Assembly (NCBI RefSeq): GCF_009695905.1
Contig: NZ_VUNA01000003.1
Location: 107,689 to 171,688, forward strand
Direction: 5' to 3'
Origin: Mogibacterium kristiansenii
GTDB taxonomy: Bacteria > Bacillota > Clostridia > Peptostreptococcales > Anaerovoracaceae
DNA length: 64,000 nucleotides
A program made the position numbers and the translations under genes. Of the stretch, positions 26,106 to 34,390 are shown piece after piece. Positions within the stretch are counted from its first letter, which is position 1. Each line of letters starts with the position of its first letter. The notes under the pieces were generated by a model, which was not told where the DNA came from, made no database searches, and was given only the letters and a program-made list of their open reading frames with translations.

Positions 26106-27242
26106 TTACTTCTTGAATTTATACTTTCCTTTTCCGTGACCAGATACCGGCTCGATAATATCTGCCTGCATCAGATTGGAAAGAAGTTTTGATGCACCTG
26201 ACTCTTTTAGCTCAAGAATCTCCATAACTGCACTTCTTCCGAATACTCCATCAAAACCATATTTGTCGAAAAGCCTATGGATATGAACCGTTGTTTTTAT
26301 CGAAAAGCTCCCTCCTCTCTCGGCAAGTACACTTAAAATGTCCACTTTCTTGTTTTGAATATCCACTTTTTTATCTTGAATGTCCACTTTAGCGACTCGA
26401 ATGTCCACTTTTTCTTTATTCAAAGTTTCACCTATATGAAGATCTCGATTATGAAGTTCATTTTTCTCGTTCAAAAGCAGATTTCTGAGAAACGTTTCCA
26501 GATACTCTGTTGTTTCGTGAATACCTTTTTGAAGGTTCGTATAGTTTGCACGAACAAGTGCATTTCGGAAATACCACGCATTTTCCGCAAAAATATCATT
26601 GGTTGCAGAGAAGCCCAGTGTTCTCAAATACTTGATGAAGAACACGGCCGTTGTTCTCGTATTTCCTTCGCCGAAAATATGGATTTGCCATAACCTCGAG
26701 ATAAAAACCGCCAAATGATGAATGATTTCATCCATCGACAGCCCTCTATAGCTATAATTCCTCTCCTGTGAAAAATCATATTCCAGGGTTGCCATCAGTT
26801 CGGAAGCACTGCCGTACACAACAGTTTCTCCATCAAGGATCCACTCTTTCTTTGTAATATTATAATCTCTAATCTTTCCAGCGTGTTCGTAAATTCCCTG
26901 AAATAGTTTACGGTGAATAGAAATATATTCATTGGGCGAAAACGAGAACGCTGTTTCGGAGAGAATTTCCGCAATACGAGAAGAAACCTTATCCGCTTCT
27001 TCCGTACGTTCCCCCTCCATCAAGTGCATCGGACGTTCTTCATAGTAACTGTCGATAAGATTCTGCGCTTCTTTCATTGTAATCTTGCCTTCAATATTTT
27101 GAATGGCAGTCTCAATCAAGTATTTAGATGGCTTGAGTCCATCCACCGCCTGAAGCCCGATTGCTGTGCTCCAAGCATATCCTTTGTACACCTTATCCGG
27201 TTCAGATTCTCTCAAATACTCCTTAAACGGGTCTATCCCCAT
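26106..27242 (-). CDS. Fic-domain protein with winged-helix C-terminus
   Basis: 378 residues. The Fic core shows HIFGEGNTRTTA (188-199), a variant of HPFXXGNGRXXR in which the catalytic His and the anion-binding Gly-Glu-Gly-Asn loop are kept but Pro, the second Gly and the last Arg are changed. About residues 279-305 hold four short KVDI repeats (KVDIRVAK, KVDIQDK, KVDIQNK, KVDILSV), followed by a winged-helix-like domain (FGRSAVMEILELKESGASKL). Fic enzymes transfer AMP or another NMP to proteins. Neighbours are a cupin gene 12 bp upstream and the YbaK gene downstream. Confidence 0.85.
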   Translation of the reverse strand: MGIDPFKEYLRESEPDKVYKGYAWSTAIGLQAVDGLKPSKYLIETAIQNIEGKITMKEAQNLIDSYYEERPMHLMEGERTEEADKVSSRIAEILSETAFSFSPNEYISIHRKLFQGIYEHAGKIRDYNITKKEWILDGETVVYGSASELMATLEYDFSQERNYSYRGLSMDEIIHHLAVFISRLWQIHIFGEGNTRTTAVFFIKYLRTLGFSATNDIFAENAWYFRNALVRANYTNLQKGIHETTEYLETFLRNLLLNEKNELHNRDLHIGETLNKEKVDIRVAKVDIQDKKVDIQNKKVDILSVLAERGGSFSIKTTVHIHRLFDKYGFDGVFGRSAVMEILELKESGASKLLSNLMQADIIEPVSGHGKGKYKFKK

Positions 27243-27254
27243 ATTCGCACCTCC

Positions 27255-27923
27255 CTATTCCAACGTAAGAAGAAGTGCCATCTTAAATTTCCTCGTTGCT
27301 TTTACTGAATGGAGCCCGCCTTTCGCAAAGCGGAAGTTCTCACCGGCTTGAATCGGATGTTCCTCGCCCTCGTAACCGATGACCCCCTCGCCATCCAGCG
27401 CGAATATGATTGCCTCCCCGGGAGCGGCATGTTCCGACAGCCCGGTTCCCTCGTCAAATGCCATGACAACGAATTTCATTTTATCGTTGTGCACCACATC
27501 CATATTTACAATTTTGCCATCCGCATAAGGTACAAGTTCTGCCAAACGAAAAACCTCTCCGGCTTTAATTAATTCGTTCATAATATCATCCTTTCTTACT
27601 GCTACTTCGGTATAAACGGTTCCTTCTGACGTTCGCATGCCCATCGGCGTGTCTGTCAGTGTCACGATGCTGTCCCCGGTTTCCAGGTTTCGGGTAAAAC
27701 CATTGTTTCCATACACCTCCAGACTTCCGGCTGCAACAACGATCATCTTATAATAAGGGTAAATCTCGGCGCTAATGTCCGTGTTCTTCGCCAGTGAAAA
27801 AACGGTAATATAATTCTCGCCGCTATGAATTTCTTTTGAAATTGTGCATCCGGGAATCGATGGGTTCTCTTTTGCTATTGAAAATTTCCGCCCATAAAGG
27901 CTGTTTTGTTCAATGGATTCCAT
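27255..27923 (-). CDS. Double-cupin protein
   Basis: 222 residues from ATG 27923 (AAGGA six bases upstream). Two beta-barrel cupin halves can be seen: residues about 40-110 (IYPYYKMIVVAAGSLEVYG, LETGDSIVT) and about 140-222 (SEHAAPGEAIIFALDGEGVI, IQAGENFRFAKGGLHSVKA). The second half keeps a His-rich metal-site pattern (SEHAAPGE, GLHSV); the first lacks the paired His. Likely a metal-binding sensor or small-molecule enzyme of unknown substrate. Possibly cotranscribed with the Fic gene. Confidence 0.75.
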   Translation of the reverse strand: MESIEQNSLYGRKFSIAKENPSIPGCTISKEIHSGENYITVFSLAKNTDISAEIYPYYKMIVVAAGSLEVYGNNGFTRNLETGDSIVTLTDTPMGMRTSEGTVYTEVAVRKDDIMNELIKAGEVFRLAELVPYADGKIVNMDVVHNDKMKFVVMAFDEGTGLSEHAAPGEAIIFALDGEGVIGYEGEEHPIQAGENFRFAKGGLHSVKATRKFKMALLLTLE

Positions 27924-28023
27924 GGCCGTCCTTCTTTCAATTACTTCATCCAAGCCTTTGCTCTCAATAATGCTGCACTGCCTTTCGCAATACATATATT
28001 GTACCACAGAAAAAAGTAAAAGT

Positions 28024-28058
28024 AGACCCACGACTTCGAACTTCGAAATCACGGGTCT
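28024..28058 (-). terminator. Terminator after the small ORF at 28155-28253
   Basis: Minus-strand stem AGACCC...TTCGAA / TTCGAA...GGGTCT followed by ACTTTTACTTTTTTC. Confidence 0.6.
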
Positions 28059-28154
28059 GCTTGTCTGTCTGTGCTGCGAACCTATTCTTATCGAGATTAT
28101 AAATGATGTCCTCATCAGAATGGTACATTCTGTCTTTGGCATTACCATCCAACG

Positions 28155-28253
28155 TCAACACGTTTCCTTCGGGGATTCCGGCAACGTTAACAAAACAAAA
28201 TTAAACGATGCCGATGCAATCAACAGGATTACTAAAAGCCACTTTTTGTTCAT
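28155..28253 (-). CDS. Small hydrophobic peptide, possibly a frameshifted gene remnant
   Basis: A 32-residue ORF beginning MNKKWLLVILLIASASF, preceded by a strong AGAGGAGGG site. The sequence is a signal-peptide or single membrane helix followed by a polar tail ending in Cys. Immediately after its TGA, another frame reads on for about 40 residues of protein-like polar sequence (LDGNAKDRMYHSDEDIIYNL) up to the terminator hairpin. So this is either a genuine micro-membrane peptide or the front half of a small secreted protein broken by a frameshift. Confidence 0.4.
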   Translation of the reverse strand: MNKKWLLVILLIASASFNFVLLTLPESPKETC

Positions 28254-28266
28254 GCGCCCTCCTCTT

Positions 28267-28605
28267 TTAGGTTTCTAAAGCATCTTCTGTTTGCCGTAAC
28301 AGTTTATGGATATCACGTCCGCTATACATAATTCGCACTACGTATACCATTTCAGTTTCTTCATCTATCTTGTAAAATACCAGGTAATTGTCCACCGGGA
28401 AAAATCGAAGTCCTCTGCCATGCCATGGTTCTTTCTCTTAAAGACGATTTCTTTTTGGCATGGTATCCAAGCTTCGAATAGCAGCCATAATCCGTTCAGT
28501 CTGCCCTGCAGCATTTTGGGGTGCTAGCAATCTCTCTGAAATATATCTGAAAATATTTCGTAAATCCTTCTTTGCCGCTGCTGTATACGTCACCTTATAC
28601 TTCAT
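28267..28605 (-). pseudogene. relE: RelE/ParE-family toxin gene with in-frame stop
   Basis: The frame from ATG 28605 encodes 112 codons of a RelE/ParE-type protein (start VTYTAAAKKDLRNIFRYISE; later EPWHGRGLRFFPVDNYLVFY and MVYVVRIMYSGRDIHKLL), but codon 56 (28438-28440) is TAA. Reading resumes in the same frame directly after it, so a single substitution rather than an indel explains the break. The ATG overlaps the antitoxin stop by four bases (ATGA coupling). The toxin is presumably inactive unless the stop is read through or is a sequence error. Confidence 0.85.
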
Positions 28606-28910
28606 ATACCAAATTCCTGTTTCATTTCTGCTTCAACTTCATCCGCCGAATACACTCTGCCAGCCTTAATATCTTCCATCCCTTTCTCTATCTCTATACT
28701 GAATTGCTCTTTTGTCAAAGAGCCATATGAAACCGGCTCTTCACAGGATGGAAGTTTCATTTCAAAAGGGATTCCTCTTTGAAGCACAATCTGTCTCAGA
28801 AACATTCCCACCGCATTGGACATTGGAATACCGAGTCGATCGAGTACCTGCTCCGCCTGTTCTTTCACTTCAGGTTCAACACGTGCGAATACACTTGCAG
28901 TTCTTGCCAT
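28602..28910 (-). CDS. relB: RelB/DinJ-family antitoxin
   Basis: 102 residues. The N-terminal ribbon-helix-helix (ARTASVFARVEPEVKEQAEQ, then LGIPMSNAVGMFLRQIV) binds operator DNA; the C-terminal acidic region would wrap the toxin. ATG 28910 follows AGGAGGTG. It precedes the broken toxin gene. An inverted repeat overlapping the promoter is the likely autoregulatory operator. It may persist as an orphan antitoxin that still represses its own promoter. Confidence 0.9.
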   Translation of the reverse strand: MARTASVFARVEPEVKEQAEQVLDRLGIPMSNAVGMFLRQIVLQRGIPFEMKLPSCEEPVSYGSLTKEQFSIEIEKGMEDIKAGRVYSADEVEAEMKQEFGI

Positions 28911-28933
28911 TGATGTCACCTCCTCTTTTTTTC

Positions 28934-28976
28934 ATTATATCTTTTTTTGATTGCGAACCACAATCATTTCGCAATC
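28934..28976 (-). promoter_or_regulatory. relBE promoter and operator
   Basis: Minus-strand TATAAT (28934-28939) with TTGTGG 18 bp upstream (28958-28963). The perfect inverted repeat GATTGCGAA / TTCGCAATC (28949-28957 and 28968-28976) brackets the -35 element, as expected for an antitoxin operator. Confidence 0.75.
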
Positions 28977-28999
28977 TTTTTACTCTTCACTTGTCCCGG

Positions 29000-29110
29000 C
29001 AAGGATGTCAATGGTAAGGGCCACAAGAATAAGCCTGAGCTTGTTGGCGTGACCAGGCGGAAGACAAAGGCTTTGCGGGGAGGATAGCGCCAACATGCTT
29101 ATGCCCATCA
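29000..29110 (+). ncRNA. Candidate structured RNA, family not recognised
   Basis: Nested complementary arms ATAAGC (29029-29034) with GCTTAT (29097-29102), and TGTTGGCG (29042-29049) with CGCCAACA (29088-29095), enclose a GC-rich apical region with a CAAAGGCTTTG mini-hairpin. GGGC/GCCC extends the helix outward. A strong terminator follows 20 bases later on the plus strand. No coding frame. I compared it from memory with SRP RNA and common riboswitches and found no match. Confidence 0.4.
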
Positions 29111-29125
29111 ATCGGTAAACAAAAA

Positions 29126-29164
29126 TACCGACCTCAAAACAGACGTTTGAGGTCGGCATTTTTG
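29126..29164. terminator. Strong bidirectional terminator
   Basis: Stem TACCGACCTCAAA / TTTGAGGTCGGCA with a short loop, followed by TTTTTGTTTT on the plus strand and by ATTTTTGTTT on the minus strand. It ends lysS on one side and the candidate RNA on the other. Confidence 0.8.
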
Positions 29165-29342
29165 TTTTCTATTCGGCTCCTGCGGAGCTCGCTAGTTCTG
29201 ACTCGGCTTTCGCGACTCCTGTCGCATTGCTCCTTTTCTGCCCAGTCGTGGCAATGCTCCATCCGCTGCATTCGCCGCTCGCCTCGGGCGCAAACCCGTT
29301 TGCGCTTTTCCTCGGCGCAGTCGAGTGGCGCTTCTTCGAAGC
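29165..29342. other. Palindrome-rich intergenic sequence downstream of lysS
   Basis: Contains GCTCCTGCGGAGC and GCGCAAACCCGTTTGCGC, the latter resembling the stem of the 63-kb repeat array. No gene seen. Confidence 0.4.
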
Positions 29343-30878
29343 TTACTCGCCTGCGAGCGGCTTCATAACCGGGAAGAGCTGTACGTCACGGATGGTTGTG
29401 GAATCTGTGATGAGCATTACCAGGCGGTCAATACCGATTCCGATGCCGCCTGTTGGAGGCAGACCGATTTCCAGTGCATTGACGTAGTCGGTGTCCATCG
29501 GGTGTGCTTCGTCGTCGATACCCAGGTCCAGTTCTCTCTGCTGCTCTGCAAATCTCTCGTACTGGTCGATTGGGTCATTCAGCTCGGAGAAGGCGTTGGA
29601 CAGTTCCCATCCGTTGATGTATGCCTCGAAACGACGAGTGATTCTCGGGTCTTTCGGGTCTCTCTTGGACAGCGGGGATACGTCTACCGGATGTCCGGTG
29701 AGGAATACCGGTCCGTCCAGCAGGCCCGGCAGGTCCTCGCAGTATTCTTCGAACATCTCGGCGATGATTTTGCCGCGCGTCCAGTTCTTTACGTCTTCCT
29801 CGTTCATGCCGTACTTGATTGCTGCGGCACGAGCTTCTTCATCATCGTCGATTTTGTCGAACGGAATTCCGGTTACCTTGATAACGGTCTCCGTCATATC
29901 GATCTTGTTCCACGGCGGAGTAACATCGAAGCTCTTTCCTTCGTAGGTGATAATCGGAGAACCGTTTACCGCCATCGCGCACTTATACACAACCTGTTCC
30001 ATCAGGTCCATCATATCTTCCAGGTTGCCGTATGCCATATACGCTTCCATGGAGGTGAATTCCGGGCTGTGGTTCTTGTCCATACCTTCGTTACGGAAAA
30101 CCTTGCCCAGCTCGTATACTCTGTCCAGTCCGCCGACAATCAGTCTCTTCAGCGGAAGCTCCAGGGAGATTCTCAGCTTCAGGTCGAAGTCCAGGGCGTT
30201 GTGGTGGGTGTTGAACGGACGAGCGTTTGCACCGCCGGCGATGGTCTGGAGAACCGGGGTCTCTACTTCCAGGAATCCGTAATCCTCTTCCAATACTTCC
30301 CGAACGGTCTTTACAATCTTCGCACGGTTGTAGAAGGTTTTCCGAACATCTTCGTTCATGATCAGGTCTACATAACGCTGACGATATCTCAGATCGATAT
30401 CCTGAAGGCCGCTCCACTTATCCGGCAGCACCTGCAGGGATTTTGCCAAAAGGGTCAGCTCCTGAGTGTGAACGGATACCTCGTCGGTACGGGTCTTGAA
30501 GACAAAACCGCGCAGGCCCACGATATCACCAATGTCGTAGGTCTTGAAGATTTTGTACTCATCGACGCCGATATCATCTCTCTTGATATAGCACTGAATT
30601 CTGCCCTGCTTATCCTGTACATCGAAGAACGCCGCCTTGCCCATGATTCTTTTTCTCATAATACGGCCGGCGATGGCAACTTCCTCGCCTTCCATGGCTT
30701 CGAAGTTCTCCTTGATGTCCTTGCTGTGTGCAGTTACGTTGTACGTTTCCTGTACAAATGGGTCTCTGCCCATATCACGAAGTTCCTGCAATTTCTCTCT
30801 GCGGATTTTTCGCTGTTCGCTGACTTCTTCTGCGGTCAGTTCCACGGTCTCGGGAGCATTGTGATTATCGTTACTCAT
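29343..30878 (-). CDS. lysS: Lysyl-tRNA synthetase, class II
   Basis: 511 residues from ATG 30878 (AAGGAA upstream). An N-terminal OB-fold anticodon-binding domain (about 60-150: VAIAGRIMRKRIMGKAAFF) is followed by the class II catalytic core with motif 2 FRNEGMDKNHSPEFT and motif 3 GIGIGIDRLVMLI. Full length for bacterial LysS. Charges tRNA(Lys) with lysine in the cytoplasm. Last gene of the run acs-acs-racemase-greA-lysS; 51 bp separate it from greA. Confidence 0.97.
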   Translation of the reverse strand: MSNDNHNAPETVELTAEEVSEQRKIRREKLQELRDMGRDPFVQETYNVTAHSKDIKENFEAMEGEEVAIAGRIMRKRIMGKAAFFDVQDKQGRIQCYIKRDDIGVDEYKIFKTYDIGDIVGLRGFVFKTRTDEVSVHTQELTLLAKSLQVLPDKWSGLQDIDLRYRQRYVDLIMNEDVRKTFYNRAKIVKTVREVLEEDYGFLEVETPVLQTIAGGANARPFNTHHNALDFDLKLRISLELPLKRLIVGGLDRVYELGKVFRNEGMDKNHSPEFTSMEAYMAYGNLEDMMDLMEQVVYKCAMAVNGSPIITYEGKSFDVTPPWNKIDMTETVIKVTGIPFDKIDDDEEARAAAIKYGMNEEDVKNWTRGKIIAEMFEEYCEDLPGLLDGPVFLTGHPVDVSPLSKRDPKDPRITRRFEAYINGWELSNAFSELNDPIDQYERFAEQQRELDLGIDDEAHPMDTDYVNALEIGLPPTGGIGIGIDRLVMLITDSTTIRDVQLFPVMKPLAGE

Positions 30879-30929
30879 GTCGTTTCCTTTTTCTTTTCCT
30901 TTCTGCAATGTGCTGCGCGTACAAACTTC

Positions 30930-31406
30930 CTATAAAACTTCCAAAATCTCGTATTTTGCGGTTCCCTCCGGTACGGAGAATTCCACAACGTCGCCCTGTT
31001 TTGTGCCAATCAGGTGCTCGCCTACCAGGGATACGTTGGACAGCTTTCCGTTGAACGGATCCGCCTCGGTGTTTCCTACAATCTGGTATGTCATCTCTTC
31101 ATCGTATACCAGGTCCTTTACTCGAACCGTAACACCGGTCTGCACGGTTCCCTCGGATTCCAGGTCATCGGCATCCACAACCTTTGCGGTTCTCAGAATT
31201 TCCTCGATTTCCTTGATGCGGTCTTCGTTCTCTGCCTGCGCTTCCTTCGCTGCATCGTATTCCGAGTTCTCGGAAATATCTCCGTAGGAAATCGCTTCCT
31301 TCAGTCTTGCCGCAATCTCCAGCCGCATCGGGCCGGTGCAGTTCTCCAGTTCCTTCACCAGGTTATCGTAACCGACCTTCGTCATTTCATGCATTGCATT
31401 CGCCAT
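30930..31406 (-). CDS. greA: Transcription elongation factor GreA
   Basis: 158 residues, full length. The N-terminal coiled coil (about 10-78) carries the acidic tip in the ISENSEYDAAKEAQ block that enters the RNA polymerase secondary channel to stimulate transcript cleavage; the C-terminal FKBP-like domain has SLVGEHLIGTKQGDVVEFSVP. The start is three bases after the racemase stop with AGGAGC overlapping that gene's end, so the two are tightly coupled. greA-lysS adjacency is common in Firmicutes. Confidence 0.96.
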   Translation of the reverse strand: MANAMHEMTKVGYDNLVKELENCTGPMRLEIAARLKEAISYGDISENSEYDAAKEAQAENEDRIKEIEEILRTAKVVDADDLESEGTVQTGVTVRVKDLVYDEEMTYQIVGNTEADPFNGKLSNVSLVGEHLIGTKQGDVVEFSVPEGTAKYEILEVL

Positions 31407-31409
31407 GTT

Positions 31410-32516
31410 CTAGTTGCTCCTTTCATATCTTCGAACATTTTCGCTTCCGGTAATTCTCAGAATCGCGGAATACTTCAGTTTAAACGTAATTATATCTCCG
31501 ATTTCAATCGGCTCTTTAACATCTTCAATATCCAGAATGGTGTGGTCGCCCGAAGCCCCGATGACTTCCATGCCCTCTATCGTCGGCACCAGATCCGAAA
31601 TTTCTCCGTAGTCGGCGCGACCCACGGCCACCAGCGCCCGGGTTCGCTCGCCCCGGTCCACATAGGTCTGTTTCTTGCCGAAAGCATCCACGCCCAGCTG
31701 CCCGATTGGATGAGAGGCCTTCTTTTTGACTTCCACTACCTGGGCTTCCAGGGTAAAAGCATCATCTCGCAATGCATCCATTTCCGAATATCCGTAGCAA
31801 ACCCGCATGTCCTCCAGCGATCCCGCCAGAGCGGCCGCGCCAATGCGCAGCATGTTGATTTTCTCCGGCATGTATCCGCCGAACACACCCATCAGGCTGG
31901 ATGTGGCTCCACCGGACACGATTTCCAGCTCCCGGCCGATGGATTTCTCCACCCGAATCGCCAGGTCCGCCAGCTCCTGCATTTTATCTTCCGTGGCCAT
32001 TACCGATCCGTAGCAGCCCAGATTGGTTCCGATTCCCGCCAGATGGAGGTGGGGCAGTTCCCGTTCCACGGTTTCTGCGGTTTCCACCAGCTCATCGTAG
32101 TTGAAGTAGCCTTCCCGCAGGTCGCCCAGGTCCGCCATCAGCACCACGTTGTGCACCACGCCGTGAGCTTCGGCCGCCTTGTCCAGCGCCCGCAGGGTAA
32201 CCAGTTCACTGTTCAGGCTGCAATCCGCCACCTGCACCAGCTCATCCAGCTCCGAAAGCATCGGCACCCGAATCATCAGCAGGGGAACGCCGATGTTTCC
32301 CTCGCGGCAGCGCTTCAGCTGCTCCATGCGAGAGGAGGCAATCATCTTTGCGCCGCCGGCCACGTAATCTTCCGCCACCGACAGAATGCCGTTGGCCCCT
32401 TTGATGACGCCGGCCACAAAAATCCCGGTATCCTCGCACCAATCGCAAATTGTTTTTACATTATGTCTCAGGCTCTCGTGGTCAATCACAATCGCAGGAT
32501 ATCTTTTCTCTGTCAT
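31410..32516 (-). CDS. PLP-dependent racemase, alanine-racemase fold (ornithine racemase-like)
   Basis: 368 residues. The PLP lysine lies in VAGVIKGANG near residue 39, in an N-terminal TIM barrel (LHLAGIGTNLGCYGS, phosphate-binding RIGAAALAG) followed by a beta domain (TRALVAVGRADYGEI, GASGDHTILD). The layout matches the Orr-like ornithine/alanine racemases of amino acid fermenting clostridia rather than cell-wall Alr. ATG 32516 is chosen for AGGAGG seven bases upstream. Eleven bases separate it from the acyl-CoA synthetase upstream. The substrate is inferred only. Confidence 0.75.
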   Translation of the reverse strand: MTEKRYPAIVIDHESLRHNVKTICDWCEDTGIFVAGVIKGANGILSVAEDYVAGGAKMIASSRMEQLKRCREGNIGVPLLMIRVPMLSELDELVQVADCSLNSELVTLRALDKAAEAHGVVHNVVLMADLGDLREGYFNYDELVETAETVERELPHLHLAGIGTNLGCYGSVMATEDKMQELADLAIRVEKSIGRELEIVSGGATSSLMGVFGGYMPEKINMLRIGAAALAGSLEDMRVCYGYSEMDALRDDAFTLEAQVVEVKKKASHPIGQLGVDAFGKKQTYVDRGERTRALVAVGRADYGEISDLVPTIEGMEVIGASGDHTILDIEDVKEPIEIGDIITFKLKYSAILRITGSENVRRYERSN

Positions 32517-32527
32517 CCCCGTGCCTC

Positions 32528-34390
32528 CTATGCCCATTTGTTGTCCTCATCTCGGCGCAGGATCTTGTGCGTCGTGGTCTTGTTGAATTCTCGCTCCCGA
32601 ATGATTACGTGGGTGATTTTCTTGAACAGCGGCAGCTTCTCATTGGCTTTATCCACCTCTCGGTTGATAAATTCCGTCACCTGCTCTTTGGAGTAATCCG
32701 CACCGAATTTATCCTCGATGGCCTCCTTGTTCACCCGGATGGTAGCATATATACCGCGGCGAGTCGGGTCTGCATTGGTTTCATCGCCCCACACCATGCT
32801 CTCGCTGATGTATTCGCTCTTCTGGAGGTAGAACTCCAGCTCCTCCGGGTACACGTTCTTACCGTTTCCGGTGATGATAATGCTCTTCTTTCGACCGGTG
32901 ATGTAGACGTACTCCTGTTCATCGATGTATCCCAGATCGCCGGTGTGGTACCAGCCGTCGGAATCGATGGCCTCTGCCGTCCGCTCCGGATCCTTGTAAT
33001 ATCCCATCATCACCGTCGGACCGCGCAAGCAGATCTCGCCGCATCCGTCCTCATCCTTATCCACAATCTTGCACTCGCTCAGCGGGAAAAGGTATCCGGC
33101 GGACTTGTTGTTGATGAATTTGGCGTTGTCCGGATTCAAAGCGATAACCGGAGAGCACTCCGTCAGGCCGTATCCCTGCACGCTCCGGAATCCCAGATCG
33201 CCGAAGTAATCCAGGATGTCCCCGTCCACCGCCGCACCTCCGCAGATGACCGTGCGAAGCTCTCCGCCAAAGAGCTCCGTAATCTGCTTGGTGGCCCGCT
33301 TAGAAATATCCAGGCCGATTTTCTTCGTCACCCGGTTGATTCGGAACAGGGTGTTCAGCTGTTTTTCCTTGCCGCTCTTCCGAACGTTTCTCGTAATCTT
33401 GTTGTACAGATTTTCGAAGATAACCGGAACGCCCAGCAGCAGGTTCGGCCGGGTTTCCTGCATATCCTTTACGATATATTTCAGACCCTGACAAATCGCC
33501 ATAGTAGTTCCGTTGTACACGCACTCCAGGAAGGTGGCCGTACACTCATAGGTGTGGTGCAGCGGCAGGATGGAGAAGAAGGTATCCTCTCCCTGGCGCA
33601 CTTCCAGAAGGGTCTGTGCCAGATAGGTGTCCAGCACCAAGTTCTTCTGGTTCAGCATTACGCCCTTGGATACGTCGGTGGTGCCGGAGGTAAAAAGAAT
33701 GACCGACAGGTCCGTATTGACTACCGGGGCATCGATGTATTTTCGATCGCCGTTGTGCACCGCTTTCCGGCCCGTCTCCCGAAGCTTATTCCAGGAGATG
33801 TATCCGTCCTTCGGCGACTCATCCTCTTCCATGGCCACGTTGATTACGTATTCCAGCTGAGATTCTCCGCTTTCCTTGATGGCCTTGAATGTCTCGTAAT
33901 ATTTGTTCTCCACCGTAATGACGGCGCTGAGTTCACCCTTGACGGTAATCTGCTTCAGTTCCTCTTCGTGGAGTTCCTTGTCCAGCGGAACGATGACGCC
34001 CACGCCGCCGGTTACCGCCAAATATGTTTCACACCACTGATAGCTGTTCTTTCCGATGACGCCGATTTTCTTCTCCCGCAGTCCCAAATCCAGAAATGCG
34101 GTTCCCAGCGCATACACATCGTCCAGCACTTGGCGGAATGTGATTTCCCGGAAAGGCTCGTTTCGGTTGAACTTCTGCTTGAACAGGGCCCGCTCCGGAA
34201 AATGTGCCACCGTGGTCTCCAGCAAATCCTTTAGGTCCACCGGAATATCGTGTCCTCGGTACTGTACGCGGGGGTTGGACCAGTTGTCAATCTGTTCCTG
34301 AATCCGGTCCATTTCCGCCCGCTCCTGCCGGCGGATTTCCTTATACTCTTCTGCCGGAATGGATCGACCGATCATCAAATTTGTATTCAT
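32528..34390 (-). CDS. Long-chain acyl-CoA synthetase (AMP-forming), second copy
   Basis: 620 residues, ANL superfamily. A5-like YGLTECSPVIALN, A7 YHTGDLGYIDE and the C-terminal ITGRKKSIIITGNGKNVYP with late catalytic Lys (KTTTHKILR) are present. The phosphate-binding loop, normally SGTTGXXKG, reads SGTTDVSKG: the Gly is replaced by Asp. Its start at 34390 lies inside the end of the upstream synthetase (50-bp overlap in another frame), with GAGGAAC as ribosome site. Would activate fatty acids as AMP then CoA esters, if the altered loop is tolerated. Confidence 0.88.
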   Translation of the reverse strand: MNTNLMIGRSIPAEEYKEIRRQERAEMDRIQEQIDNWSNPRVQYRGHDIPVDLKDLLETTVAHFPERALFKQKFNRNEPFREITFRQVLDDVYALGTAFLDLGLREKKIGVIGKNSYQWCETYLAVTGGVGVIVPLDKELHEEELKQITVKGELSAVITVENKYYETFKAIKESGESQLEYVINVAMEEDESPKDGYISWNKLRETGRKAVHNGDRKYIDAPVVNTDLSVILFTSGTTDVSKGVMLNQKNLVLDTYLAQTLLEVRQGEDTFFSILPLHHTYECTATFLECVYNGTTMAICQGLKYIVKDMQETRPNLLLGVPVIFENLYNKITRNVRKSGKEKQLNTLFRINRVTKKIGLDISKRATKQITELFGGELRTVICGGAAVDGDILDYFGDLGFRSVQGYGLTECSPVIALNPDNAKFINNKSAGYLFPLSECKIVDKDEDGCGEICLRGPTVMMGYYKDPERTAEAIDSDGWYHTGDLGYIDEQEYVYITGRKKSIIITGNGKNVYPEELEFYLQKSEYISESMVWGDETNADPTRRGIYATIRVNKEAIEDKFGADYSKEQVTEFINREVDKANEKLPLFKKITHVIIREREFNKTTTHKILRRDEDNKWA

